From positions 62,001 through 126,000 of the forward strand of contig NZ_PJII01000010.1 of assembly GCF_002929215.1 (NCBI RefSeq): 64,000 bases of DNA. The letters run 5' to 3'. The translations under genes were made by a program, and so were the position numbers. This stretch comes from Arthrobacter sp. ZGTC412. Lineage in GTDB: Bacteria > Actinomycetota > Actinomycetes > Actinomycetales > Micrococcaceae. This document shows, one piece after another, positions 11,325-20,066 of this stretch (position 1 is the stretch's first letter; every line of letters begins with the position of its first letter). The notes beneath the pieces were generated by a model. That model had not been told where the DNA came from, searched no databases, and saw only the letters and a program-made list of their open reading frames with translations.

Positions 11325-12734
11325 TTACTTGCCCCGGACGATCTTCCTCAGCCGCTCCAACCGCACCGCGATGTCCCGCTCCGCGCCGTTGCCGGTGGGC
11401 TGGTAATAGTCCTTCCCCACGAGGTCATCCGGCGGGTACTGCTGCGTTGCTACGCCGTGCGGAGCGTCGTGGGCGTACTTGTAACCGAGGCCATGGCCCA
11501 GCTGCTTGGAACCCGGGTAGTGTGCGTCCCGCAGGTGGGCGGGGATGCCGTTCCCCAGGCCGGCACGAACGTCGGCGACGGCCTTGTTGAGGCCCATGTA
11601 CGCGGCGTTGGACTTGGGCGCCGTTGCCAGGTGCACCACGGCCTCCGCCAGAACGATCCGCCCCTCGGGCATCCCGATCAGCTGCACGGCCTGGGCTGCC
11701 GCCACGGCGGTCTGCAGGGCGGTGGGATCAGCCATGCCCACATCCTCAGCCGCCGAGATCACGATCCGGCGGGCCACGAAGCGCGGGTCCTCCCCCGCTT
11801 CGAGCATCCGCGCCAGATAGTGAAGGGCGGCATCCACATCGGACCCGCGGACGGACTTGATGAAGGCGCTGGCCACGTCATAGTGCTGGTCACCGGCCCG
11901 GTCGTAGCGGACCGCGGCCACGTCCAGGGCGCGCTCGGTGTGCTTGAGCGCCACCTGCACCGCCCCTTCACCGGCGTCGTCCGCATCCCCGAACGCCACG
12001 CCCGCCGCTGCCTCCAGCGCCGTCAGGGCCCGCCGGGCATCGCCGCCGGAAAGCCTGACGAGGTGCGCCAGGGCTTCGTCGTCCAGCTCCACCTTGCCGC
12101 CAAGCCCGCGGGCGTCCACGACCGCCCGCTGAAGGAGCCCCTCGATGTCAGCGTCGGTCAATGGCTTGAGGGTCAGCAGCAGGGAGCGGGACAGGAGCGG
12201 CGACACCACGGAAAACGAGGGGTTCTCGGTGGTTGCCGCCACCAGGACTACCCACCTGTTCTCGACGCCGGGCAGCAGCGCGTCCTGCTGGGCTTTGTTG
12301 AAGCGGTGGATCTCGTCGAGGAACAGGACGGTGGTGGTTTTATACAAATCACGGGCGGTCAGGGCGTCGTCCATTACCCTCCGTACGTCCTTGACCCCGG
12401 CGGTGATGGCTGACAGTTCCACGAACTTCCGGCCCGGACCCCTGGCAATCACGTGGGCCAGGGTGGTCTTTCCCGTGCCGGGAGGGCCCCAGAGGATTAA
12501 TGACGTGGGCCCTGCGGGTCCGGCTGCGTCCGCGCCTGCCGCCAGCTGTCGAAGCGGCGAGCCTTGGCCCAGCAAGTGTTGCTGGCCCACCACCTCATCC
12601 AGGGTACGCGGCCGCATCCGCACGGCCAGCGGGCTCCGCTGCTTCGCACCGGCGCTGGAGGGAGCGCGGTCCACGGCAACGGGACCGTCGTCGTCGTCAT
12701 CATTGCCGGGCCCATGCCCGAAGAGATCTTCCAC
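11325..12734 (-). CDS. rarA: RarA/MgsA-type replication-associated AAA+ ATPase
   Basis: Clamp-loader-like AAA+ ATPase (RarA, MgsA, WRNIP1 family) acting at stalled replication forks. It has 469 residues. The N-terminal 30 are acidic and Ala-rich. Walker [10 protein letters not shown] is at residues 83-91 and Walker [11 protein letters not shown] follows, with sensor 1 at ATTENPS. The C-terminal half is the tetramerisation domain ([21 protein letters not shown]). It is divergent from the acVLRF1 gene, with a 72-base gap. Confidence 0.95.
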   Translation of the reverse strand: MEDLFGHGPGNDDDDDGPVAVDRAPSSAGAKQRSPLAVRMRPRTLDEVVGQQHLLGQGSPLRQLAAGADAAGPAGPTSLILWGPPGTGKTTLAHVIARGPGRKFVELSAITAGVKDVRRVMDDALTARDLYKTTTVLFLDEIHRFNKAQQDALLPGVENRWVVLVAATTENPSFSVVSPLLSRSLLLTLKPLTDADIEGLLQRAVVDARGLGGKVELDDEALAHLVRLSGGDARRALTALEAAAGVAFGDADDAGEGAVQVALKHTERALDVAAVRYDRAGDQHYDVASAFIKSVRGSDVDAALHYLARMLEAGEDPRFVARRIVISAAEDVGMADPTALQTAVAAAQAVQLIGMPEGRIVLAEAVVHLATAPKSNAAYMGLNKAVADVRAGLGNGIPAHLRDAHYPGSKQLGHGLGYKYAHDAPHGVATQQYPPDDLVGKDYYQPTGNGAERDIAVRLERLRKIVRGK

Positions 12735-12806
12735 ATAGATAGGCTACTTCCAGTTCACCCAGGGCTTCCGCGCGGAAGCTGCCGCCGTTCAGCGAAGGAT
12801 CCCGGC

Positions 12807-13481
12807 ATGTCCGCACGTACCCCCGTCAGCGGGCAGCGACCCTCCTCCGTCCGCACCGCCTTCGTCCCTGGCAGCCGCCTGCGCGGCTGGGTGGAGAGGT
12901 TCGGGGCGGGGCACGGCGGATTTTTAGTGAGGGATGACGACGACGGCCTGCGCCTCCTGGCGGACGACGGCGCCGAAGCACTCCTCCAGGCCCCCTGGCC
13001 CAACGACGGCCGGCCGGGCCGTGGAGCGGACGCGCTGGAAAGGCTCGCCTCCCTCACGTCGCAGCCGCGCCGGCTCGGCCTCCTGCTGGTCAGGCGTGGA
13101 GGGTATGGCGTGGCGGTGGCCAGCGAAGGACTGGTGCTGGCTTCGAAAGTGGGCTCCACCTACGTGCAATCCCGGACGGCAGCGGGCGGCCAGTCCCAGC
13201 AGCGGTTCGCCCGGCGCCGGTCCAACCAGGCGGACGCACTGGTGGAAACTGTTGCGGAGCAAACGCTTCGGGTGTTCAGCAGCGAGTCCTTCGAATACGT
13301 GGTTCCCGGTGGTGACAGGGCATTGGCGGGCTTCGTCCTTGAACACCCGGCACTGAGTGACTATTCGAAGTTCCCGCGGCTGGCCTACCTTGACGTTCCG
13401 GACCCCAGGGCTGCTGTGCTCAAGAAGGCAGCCGCGGACGCGTGTGCCGTGCGGATCCAGGTGACGGATGCGCCTCCGTAG
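12807..13481 (+). CDS. acVLRF1-type peptidyl-tRNA hydrolase/release factor
   Basis: A 224-residue protein recognised as the actinobacterial VLRF1 family, bacterial relatives of Vms1/ANKZF1 and of the eRF1 catalytic fold, which hydrolyse peptidyl-tRNA on stalled ribosomes or large subunits. The key motif is GGQSQQRFARRR at residues 127-138, where the Gln is the expected catalytic residue, followed by SNQADAL. The ATG at 12807 was chosen because GAAGGA lies 7 bases before it; the longer frame only shadows rarA. It converges on the GNAT gene with 8 bases between stops. Family assignment is strong; substrate role here is inferred. Confidence 0.85.
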   Translation: MSARTPVSGQRPSSVRTAFVPGSRLRGWVERFGAGHGGFLVRDDDDGLRLLADDGAEALLQAPWPNDGRPGRGADALERLASLTSQPRRLGLLLVRRGGYGVAVASEGLVLASKVGSTYVQSRTAAGGQSQQRFARRRSNQADALVETVAEQTLRVFSSESFEYVVPGGDRALAGFVLEHPALSDYSKFPRLAYLDVPDPRAAVLKKAAADACAVRIQVTDAPP

Positions 13482-13489
13482 TTCCGCTT

Positions 13490-14269
13490 TCAGCAGCCGG
13501 TCAGCGCCCGCCGGGGCCGCTGCTGGCGGTAGAGGTACCGGCCCGCTTCTTTGAACCCGGCCTGGCCGTACAGCTGCCGGGCGGGGTGATTCGCTGCGGT
13601 GACCAGCAACCAGTAGCTGTCCAGGCCCCGGGCGGTTCCCTCGGACAGGAGCGCTTGCAGCACCAGCGAAGCGTACCCGCGCCGCCGGTGCGACGGGGAC
13701 GTGGCCATGCAGTAGATCCCGCCGGTACCGTCCACCAGGGCGAGCCGGCCGACGGCGGCCGGCCCGCCGTCGTCGTCCCTTATGAGCGCATAAAGGGCAG
13801 GGCACCCCGCCAGGATGGTCCGCGCAGTTTCCTGTCCTGCTTGGCAGCCCCGGCCGTCCACGCCCCACCAGAGGTCCAGCCATTCCTCATCCGGCTGGTC
13901 CCGGATTTCAGTCTTACCAGCGGCCGCTGCGGGCTCCGTCCCGGCCGGCCGGGCCATGATCAGCGTCTCCGACTGGCGGGTGAACCCCTGCTCGTCCAGG
14001 AAGGCGTTCAGGCCGGAGTTGGCAGGCGTGTCCGTGATCTGGAAGATCAGGGGCAACCGCCGCTTCCGGTACCACTGAACCGCCCCGCACAGCGCATCCA
14101 GAGGTTCCGCCGCGGTGTCCCGCGGCCACACCGAGTTGGCCCGCTGCGTGACCCCATCGGCAGCACGAAGGACCCACTCCCCCGTGTCGTGGCGCTCGAC
14201 GGCGGACCAGGCCGCGTCCATCAGCGTCTCGTAGGCGCGGGCCTGCTGACCCGGAAGGCTGTGCACCAC
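13490..14269 (-). CDS. GNAT family N-acetyltransferase
   Basis: A 259-residue protein. The C-terminal half is a GNAT fold with the acetyl-CoA pyrophosphate-binding motif RRRGYAS and a preceding beta-strand (GIYCMATSPSHR). The N-terminal half contains RANSVWP and resembles a second, degenerate GNAT domain, as in tandem-GNAT proteins. The substrate cannot be predicted. It lies between aspS (same strand) and the convergent acVLRF1 gene, with the aspS terminator immediately upstream. Confidence 0.85.
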   Translation of the reverse strand: MVHSLPGQQARAYETLMDAAWSAVERHDTGEWVLRAADGVTQRANSVWPRDTAAEPLDALCGAVQWYRKRRLPLIFQITDTPANSGLNAFLDEQGFTRQSETLIMARPAGTEPAAAAGKTEIRDQPDEEWLDLWWGVDGRGCQAGQETARTILAGCPALYALIRDDDGGPAAVGRLALVDGTGGIYCMATSPSHRRRGYASLVLQALLSEGTARGLDSYWLLVTAANHPARQLYGQAGFKEAGRYLYRQQRPRRALTGC

Positions 14270-14291
14270 GGGGTCTCCTGTCTGCGGATAA

Positions 14292-14327
14292 ACCTGAAGG
14301 CCCTCCTTGCCAGGAGAGCCTTCAGGT
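14292..14327 (-). terminator. terminator after aspS
   Basis: Arms ACCTGAAGGCCCTCC and GGAGAGCCTTCAGGT pair with one mismatch around a 6-base loop, 15 bases after the aspS stop. On the minus strand the stem is followed by TTTAT. Confidence 0.8.
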
Positions 14328-14342
14328 CAAACGGGTGGTGCT

Positions 14343-16121
14343 TTACTTGCCTTCGGCGGGCTTGGCTTCCGGTTTGAAGTCCACGCCTGCCTCCTTGCGC
14401 TGCTGCGGCGTGATGGGGGCCGGGGCCGCAGTCAAGGGGTCATAACCGTTGCCGGTCTTCGGGAACGCAATGACGTCGCGGATGGACTCAACACCTGCCA
14501 GCAGTGCCACCACGCGGTCCCACCCGAAAGCGATGCCGCCGTGCGGAGGGGCGCCGTACTTGAAGCCTTCCAGCAGGAAGCCGAACTTGGTTTGGGCGTC
14601 CTCCCGGTCGAGGCCCATCAGTTCGAAAACCCGTTCCTGGACATCGCGCTCGTGGATACGGATGGAACCGCCGCCGATTTCGTTGCCGTTGCAGACGATG
14701 TCGTACGCGTAGGACAGGGCCGACTCCGGGTCCTGGTCGAACGTGTCCAGGAACTCGGGCTTGGGCGAGGTGAAAGCGTGGTGGACGGCCGTCCACTTGC
14801 CGGCGCCAACGGCCACATCCCCTGATGCCACTGCTGCGGCTGCCGGTTCAAACATGGGCGCGTCCACTACCCAGCAGAAGGCCCAGGCGTTGGGGTCGAT
14901 CAGTCCGGTGCGGTGGCCGATTTCGACGCGGGCAGCGCCGAGGAGGGCACGGGCCGCGGACTTCTCGCCGGCCGCGAAGAAGATACAGTCACCGGGCTTG
15001 GCGCCCACGGCGTCCGCCAGGCCTTCGCGCTCCTGGTCAGTCAGGTTTTTGGCGACAGGACCGGCGAGCTCCCCGTCTTCCTTGAACAGGACGTACGCAA
15101 GGCCCTTGTGGCCGCGCTGCTTGGCGAATTCCTGCCAGCCGTCCAGGGTGCGGCGTGGCTGAGAGGCACCGCCCGGCATGACGACGGCGCCGACGTAAGG
15201 AGCCTTGAAGACGCCGAAGTTCGTGTCCTTGAAGAACTCTGTCAGCTCGGTCAGCTCCACGCCGAAGCGGAGGTCGGGCTTGTCCGAGCCGTACCGGGCC
15301 ATGGCGTCCGCGTAGGTGATGCGCTGAATGGGCGTCGGGATCTCGACGTCGATCAGCTTCCACAGGGCCTTAACGATGCTTTCGCCGAGCGAAATGATGT
15401 CGTCCTGGTCCACGAAGCTGGCTTCGATGTCCAGCTGGGTGAATTCCGGCTGGCGGTCCGCGCGGAAGTCCTCATCGCGGTAGCAGCGCGCAATCTGGTA
15501 GTACTTTTCGAAGCCACCCACCTGCAGGAGCTGCTTGAAAAGTTGCGGGGACTGCGGCAGGGCGTACCACGAACCCGGGGCAAGGCGGGCGGGGACCACG
15601 AAGTCACGGGCGCCTTCCGGCGTCGAACGGGTCAGCGTGGGGGTTTCAACCTCTACGAAGCCATCCTGGTGCAGCAGTTCACGGGCCACGCGGTTTGCCT
15701 CCGAGCGCAGCCGGAGGTTTCGGGCGGGGCCGGGCCGGCGCAGGTCCAGGTAGCGGTGCTTGAGGCGTGCTTCCTCGCCCACTTCAACGTGCTCGTCGAT
15801 CTGGAACGGAAGCGGCTCAGAGGTGTTAAGGATGACCACCTTGTCCGCCATGACCTCGATCTCGCCGGTGGCCAGGGCAGGGTTCTCATTGCCCGCCGGC
15901 CGCTTGGAGACGGTGCCGGTGATCTGCAGGACATACTCGTTGCGCAGGCCGTGGAAAACTTCTTCCTCGCGGACCACAACCTGTGCCACGCCGGAAGCAT
16001 CGCGGAGGTCAACGAAGGCCACACCACCGTGATCACGACGGCGGCCCACCCAGCCAGCGAGGGTTACGGTTTGTCCAATGTGCTCGGAACGAAGGGATCC
16101 GAGGTCATGTGTGCGCAGCAC
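14343..16121 (-). CDS. aspS: aspartyl-tRNA synthetase
   Basis: Class IIb synthetase. From the GTG start it has 592 residues, beginning (M)[10 protein letters not shown], the conserved bacterial AspRS N-terminus. An OB-fold anticodon-binding domain is followed by the catalytic core with the bacterial GAD insertion, and class II motif 3 lies in [12 protein letters not shown]. The open frame extends 14 codons upstream to a TTG, but GAAAGG lies 6 bases before the GTG. Whether it is discriminating or charges tRNA-Asn too cannot be told from this window. Confidence 0.96.
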   Translation of the reverse strand: MLRTHDLGSLRSEHIGQTVTLAGWVGRRRDHGGVAFVDLRDASGVAQVVVREEEVFHGLRNEYVLQITGTVSKRPAGNENPALATGEIEVMADKVVILNTSEPLPFQIDEHVEVGEEARLKHRYLDLRRPGPARNLRLRSEANRVARELLHQDGFVEVETPTLTRSTPEGARDFVVPARLAPGSWYALPQSPQLFKQLLQVGGFEKYYQIARCYRDEDFRADRQPEFTQLDIEASFVDQDDIISLGESIVKALWKLIDVEIPTPIQRITYADAMARYGSDKPDLRFGVELTELTEFFKDTNFGVFKAPYVGAVVMPGGASQPRRTLDGWQEFAKQRGHKGLAYVLFKEDGELAGPVAKNLTDQEREGLADAVGAKPGDCIFFAAGEKSAARALLGAARVEIGHRTGLIDPNAWAFCWVVDAPMFEPAAAAVASGDVAVGAGKWTAVHHAFTSPKPEFLDTFDQDPESALSYAYDIVCNGNEIGGGSIRIHERDVQERVFELMGLDREDAQTKFGFLLEGFKYGAPPHGGIAFGWDRVVALLAGVESIRDVIAFPKTGNGYDPLTAAPAPITPQQRKEAGVDFKPEAKPAEGK

Positions 16122-16230
16122 AGCACGCCTTTCTGCGGGGTAACAGCGGGGAGATAACAGCAAAGTTAAATAGGATCGTTCGGGGAACGATTCCGTTCGA
16201 GTTTACCCGCTGACAAGGGACTGTCACCGC

Positions 16231-17475
16231 ATGAGCGCTCACCAGCAACTGCAACGAAGGCTGGGCACCTTCGATGCCACCGTCATCGGCCTCGGCTCCA
16301 TGCTGGGCGCCGGTGTGTTCGTCGTCTTCGCGCCCGCCGCCGCGCTGGCCGGGAATCTGCTGGTACTTTCGGTGGTCCTTGCCGGGGCGGTGGCGTACTG
16401 CAACGCCGTGGCGTCCGCTGCACTGGCCGCCAAGTATCCCACCAGCGGCGGAACCTACGTGTATGGCCGCAAACAGCTCGGAGAGTGGCCGGGGTTCCTG
16501 GCGGGTTGGGGTTTTGTCACCGGGAAAACCGCCTCGTGCGCGGCGATGGCGTTGACGTTTGGCACTTATGTGGCCGGTGACTTTGCAGTCCCGGTGGCCA
16601 TTGCTGCGGTGGTTTCACTGACCGTCGTCAACCTGCTGGGCATCACCCGGACGGCCCTGCTGACTCGGATCCTGCTGTGCGTAGTACTGGCCACCTTGGT
16701 GTTCGTCGCCGTCGCGGCCATCCTTGGGCCGCACCCGGCTTCTGCCGGACTGGCCCAAGCCTCCCCGAGCGGGCCGGCTGGCGTGCTGCCTGCTGCCGGC
16801 CTGCTCTTTTTCGCTTTCGCCGGCTACGCCCGCATCGCCACACTGGGAGAGGAAGTCAAGAACCCCTCCCGCTCCATTCCGCGGGCCATCCTTGCAGCTC
16901 TGGCCGCAGCCTTCGCCATCTACCTGTCCCTGGCGCTGCTGCTGCTCAACCACCTTTCGGGCGGACAGCTGGCGGCTACGCAGACGCCGTTGCTGGAAGC
17001 CGTGCTGCAGTCGCGGCTGGCGAGCGGCGCGCCGATAGTGCAGGCAGGCGCAGCAGCTGCGTGTCTGGGCGCGCTCCTTGCCCTCATTACAGGGGTGGGC
17101 CGCACCACCCTTGCGATGGCGCGGGAGCGTGACCTTCCCCGGCCGCTCGCCCGGTTGGGGGGAAAGCACACCGTTCCGTATGTTGCGGAAGTCGCCGTGG
17201 CCGGCGTCGTTATCCTGCTTCTGCTAACCACCGACGTCATGACTGTGGTGGGCTTTTCAAGTTTCGGCGTGCTCGTTTACTACGCCGTGGCCAACGCCTC
17301 CGCTTACACACTGGAGTCGCACCCGGGGTATGCACCCAAGTGGCTGAACGCGGTCGGCTTCGTTGCCTGTCTGCTGCTGGCCTTCACGCTTCCCCCGGCC
17401 TCCGTGCTGACCATGACGGCGGTCCTGGCCATCGGTGTGGCGGGGCGTTGGCTGGTGCTGCGCCTCCGCCGCTAG
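16231..17475 (+). CDS. APC family amino acid permease
   Basis: A 414-residue integral membrane protein with about 12 hydrophobic segments. The first contains the APC substrate-site signature GLGSMLGAGVFVVF (residues about 20-33). Proline-free helices and the conserved second-helix SGGTYVYGRKQLGEWPGFLAGW support the amino acid-polyamine-organocation family. An AAGGGA lies 10 bases before the ATG. The substrate is unknown. It converges on hisS, and a large hairpin lies between them. Confidence 0.9.
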   Translation: MSAHQQLQRRLGTFDATVIGLGSMLGAGVFVVFAPAAALAGNLLVLSVVLAGAVAYCNAVASAALAAKYPTSGGTYVYGRKQLGEWPGFLAGWGFVTGKTASCAAMALTFGTYVAGDFAVPVAIAAVVSLTVVNLLGITRTALLTRILLCVVLATLVFVAVAAILGPHPASAGLAQASPSGPAGVLPAAGLLFFAFAGYARIATLGEEVKNPSRSIPRAILAALAAAFAIYLSLALLLLNHLSGGQLAATQTPLLEAVLQSRLASGAPIVQAGAAAACLGALLALITGVGRTTLAMARERDLPRPLARLGGKHTVPYVAEVAVAGVVILLLLTTDVMTVVGFSSFGVLVYYAVANASAYTLESHPGYAPKWLNAVGFVACLLLAFTLPPASVLTMTAVLAIGVAGRWLVLRLRR

Positions 17476-17508
17476 GGCTCCGGCGGCCCAGCTAGGGTCC
17501 GCCGTGGT

Positions 17509-17576
17509 GGGGCACTTCGGACTCCTGTACCGCGGATACCGGGCAGGAGTATGGCGAGTCCGTGCCAAAGTGCCCC
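17509..17576. terminator. large two-arm hairpin between convergent permease and hisS
   Basis: GGGGCACTT (17509-17517) pairs with AAGTGCCCC (17568-17576), CGGACTC (17518-17524) with GAGTCCG (17556-17562), and CTCCTG (17523-17528) can pair with CAGGAG (17544-17549). It probably serves both converging genes as a terminator, though it lacks a long T run. Confidence 0.55.
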
Positions 17577-17589
17577 GGGACGGCTGTAG

Positions 17590-18960
17590 CTACACCGCCG
17601 AGGCCACTTGGGCCGTCGCGGCCACCTGCACCGCGAGGTCCTCCAACGGCGGAGTCCAGGTTTCCGGGAATGCGACGACCTGCTCGCCGGTGCGGATGTC
17701 CTTTACCTGATGGGTGCCGTCGTCGTCCGTGAACCAGACGAAGGGAATGCCGCGGCGATCGGCAAACTTGATCTGCTTGCCGAACTTCTCTGCCTTTGCC
17801 GCTACTTCAGTGGCAATTCCCCGGCTGCGGAGCTGGGCGGCTACGTCCTGTGCCGCACTCCAGCTGTCGTCGGAGGTGAGGGCAACCAGCACGGCGGTGG
17901 GAACGGCGCGTGAAGCCTTGGCCAGATCCTGGCTGAGGATCCGGGACACCAACCGGGTGACGCCGATGGAAAGGCCCACCCCCGGGAACTTCCGGTTGCC
18001 CTTTGAGGCCAGTGCATCGTAGCGGCCGCCGGAGCAGATGGAGCCGAGCTGCTCGTGGCCCACCAAAACAGTTTCCACCACCGTGCCGGTGTAGTAGTCC
18101 AGGCCGCGGGCGATGCTGAGGTCTGCCACCACCTTGCCGGGGGCACGCTGGACGGCCGCCTCGATGACCTGCTCCAGCTCGTTCAGACCTTCATCCAACA
18201 GCTCATTGCTGACGCCCAGCGCCTGAACCTGTGCCACAAAGGATGTGTCCTCGGTGCGGATCGCAGCCAACTGCAGGGCTTTCCACGCCTGCTCGTCGGT
18301 GGCCCCCAGTTCGGCCTTCAGCAGGTCAGCCACTTTGTCCGGGCCGACCTTTTCAAGTTTGTCGATGCTCCGCAGCACGCCGGCCGTGTCCTCCAACCCA
18401 ATACCGCGGTAGAAGCCCTCCGCCAGCTTGCGGTTATTGATCCGCAGGCGGAAGTCCGGGATGGGAAGGGCACTCAGGGCCTCGGCAATCACCAGCGCGA
18501 TTTCGACGTCATACCGGAAAGGCAGGTCGCCATCCCCCACCACGTCAATGTCCGCCTGTGTGAACTCACGGGCACGGCCCTCCTGGGGACGCTCACCGCG
18601 CCATACCTTTTGAATTTGGTAACGCCGGAACGGGAAGGCGAGGTAGCCGGCGTTCTCCACCACGTAACGGGCGAACGGGACAGTGAGGTCAAAGTGCAGG
18701 GCAAGTGCGTGGGGATCTGCTTTACCTCCCTTTACAAGGTTCTCGCTCTCGTCCTCCTGGAGGCGGCTGAGACCGTACACTTCCTTGTCGATTTCACCCT
18801 TGCGCAGCAGTTGCCCCACTGTTTCCACGGCACGGGTCTCGATGGAACCGAAACCGTGCAGCTCGAATACCCGGCGCAGCGTGTCCAGCACATGCAGCTC
18901 CACCAGCCGCTCCTCGGGAAGCCACTCGGGGAATCCGGACAGGGAGGCGGTGCGTGCCAT
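17590..18960 (-). CDS. hisS: histidyl-tRNA synthetase
   Basis: Class II synthetase of 456 residues from the chosen ATG, reading MARTASLSGFPEWLPEER. The HisRS-specific motif RGLDYYTGTVVE is present, as are motif 2 (VWRGERPQEGRAREFTQAD) and a C-terminal anticodon-binding domain. GAGGAG lies 9 bases upstream of this ATG, whereas the 41 extra codons of the open frame are not conserved. It is divergent from the cyclophilin gene, an order also known in mycobacteria. Confidence 0.96.
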   Translation of the reverse strand: MARTASLSGFPEWLPEERLVELHVLDTLRRVFELHGFGSIETRAVETVGQLLRKGEIDKEVYGLSRLQEDESENLVKGGKADPHALALHFDLTVPFARYVVENAGYLAFPFRRYQIQKVWRGERPQEGRAREFTQADIDVVGDGDLPFRYDVEIALVIAEALSALPIPDFRLRINNRKLAEGFYRGIGLEDTAGVLRSIDKLEKVGPDKVADLLKAELGATDEQAWKALQLAAIRTEDTSFVAQVQALGVSNELLDEGLNELEQVIEAAVQRAPGKVVADLSIARGLDYYTGTVVETVLVGHEQLGSICSGGRYDALASKGNRKFPGVGLSIGVTRLVSRILSQDLAKASRAVPTAVLVALTSDDSWSAAQDVAAQLRSRGIATEVAAKAEKFGKQIKFADRRGIPFVWFTDDDGTHQVKDIRTGEQVVAFPETWTPPLEDLAVQVAATAQVASAV

Positions 18961-19047
18961 GGTGGATTTTCTCCTCATTGGTGAAGTGCCTGGGACTTGC
19001 CCGGCATCCCGAAACGGGCCAGGAACGGCGGCAGTCCAGCCAGTCAT

Positions 19048-19078
19048 GCATAAACTATGTGCGGCAGTCAGTTTATGC
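19048..19078. promoter_or_regulatory. inverted repeat between hisS and the cyclophilin gene
   Basis: Perfect 9-bp inverted repeat GCATAAACT / AGTTTATGC with a 13-base centre, in the 227-base divergent region. It lies about 88 bases from the hisS start and 110 from the cyclophilin start. It could be an operator or overlap a promoter; no known regulator matches it. Confidence 0.4.
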
Positions 19079-19187
19079 GTCATCCGCCAGCATCTCTAAT
19101 GCGGCGGACCGGCAGGCTCGGCCGTCAGACAACTGCGCCCGGGGCCTCGCGCCACGCCGTGCAGCAGCCCGACAATAAGGAGGACCC

Positions 19188-20000
19188 TTGGCGGCCAGTT
19201 CACGCAGCGCCCGCGAAGCAAAGCGTCGCATCCAGCAGATGGAAGCCAAGCGCGAACTGCGGCGGGACCAGGATAAGCGGCGCAGGCGCGACAACATTAT
19301 TGCCGCCGGCGCCGGAACCGCCGCCGTGGTGCTCGCCGTTGTACTCCAGCTCACCGCTTTTGCCGGGAACCCGACCGAGGAGGAGTTCGCCGCCGCCGAG
19401 GCAGGGCTGACCAGCCCGTCCGCCTCCGCATCTGCAAGTCCCACTGCGCAGGCGACCAACGGCCCGAATATCCCGGCTGCCGCATCGGCTGCGGGCAAGA
19501 CCTTCACCGGCGACCTGGTCCTCAACGGCACTGCCCTCGCTGTGGAGCTTGACGGGACGAACGCCCCGCAGGCCGCCGCTGTATTTAAGTCCCTCAGCGA
19601 CGAGGGCTACTACAACGGGAAAACGTGCCACCGACTCACCACGGGTGAGACCTTCGGGGTGCTGCAGTGCGGCGCCTCCGGCCCTGAGGGGCAGGGCGAT
19701 CCTTCCTACACGTGGGGACCCCTGGAGAACACCCCCGCTGACAATTCTTATCCGGCCGGAACTGTCGCCGTCGCCCGTACGGGAAACAACGCCTTTGGGA
19801 ACGGCAAACAATTCTTCATCGTCTACAAGGATACTGTCATCCCGGCCGACTCTGCCGGCGGCTACACGGTGGTGGGAAGGGTGACATCCGGCCTCGATGT
19901 GGTGTCGAAGATAGCGGCTGCCGGAATTACGCCGGGCAGCAGCGACACGGACGGCGCACCTGTGGAACCAGTCACGATAGACTCGTTTTCTCTGAAGTAG
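19188..20000 (+). CDS. membrane-anchored cyclophilin-type peptidyl-prolyl isomerase
   Basis: A 270-residue protein with TTG start and AAGGAGG close upstream. A very basic cytoplasmic N-terminus (about residues 1-36) precedes one membrane helix at about 37-60, then a Ser/Ala-rich linker and a cyclophilin domain from about 100 to the end. The domain has FFIVYKDT and a shifted QFF-type active-site region (GNGKQFFIVYKD). The protein therefore faces the outside and should help folding of exported proteins. Cyclophilin beside hisS and rel is conserved in actinobacteria. Confidence 0.9.
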   Translation: MAASSRSAREAKRRIQQMEAKRELRRDQDKRRRRDNIIAAGAGTAAVVLAVVLQLTAFAGNPTEEEFAAAEAGLTSPSASASASPTAQATNGPNIPAAASAAGKTFTGDLVLNGTALAVELDGTNAPQAAAVFKSLSDEGYYNGKTCHRLTTGETFGVLQCGASGPEGQGDPSYTWGPLENTPADNSYPAGTVAVARTGNNAFGNGKQFFIVYKDTVIPADSAGGYTVVGRVTSGLDVVSKIAAAGITPGSSDTDGAPVEPVTIDSFSLK

Positions 20001-20066
20001 GAGGCCCGGCCACGGAGCTGCGGCGCAGGACCTGAGTATTTTCCTTCAAGCGAAAGACTTTTAGCG

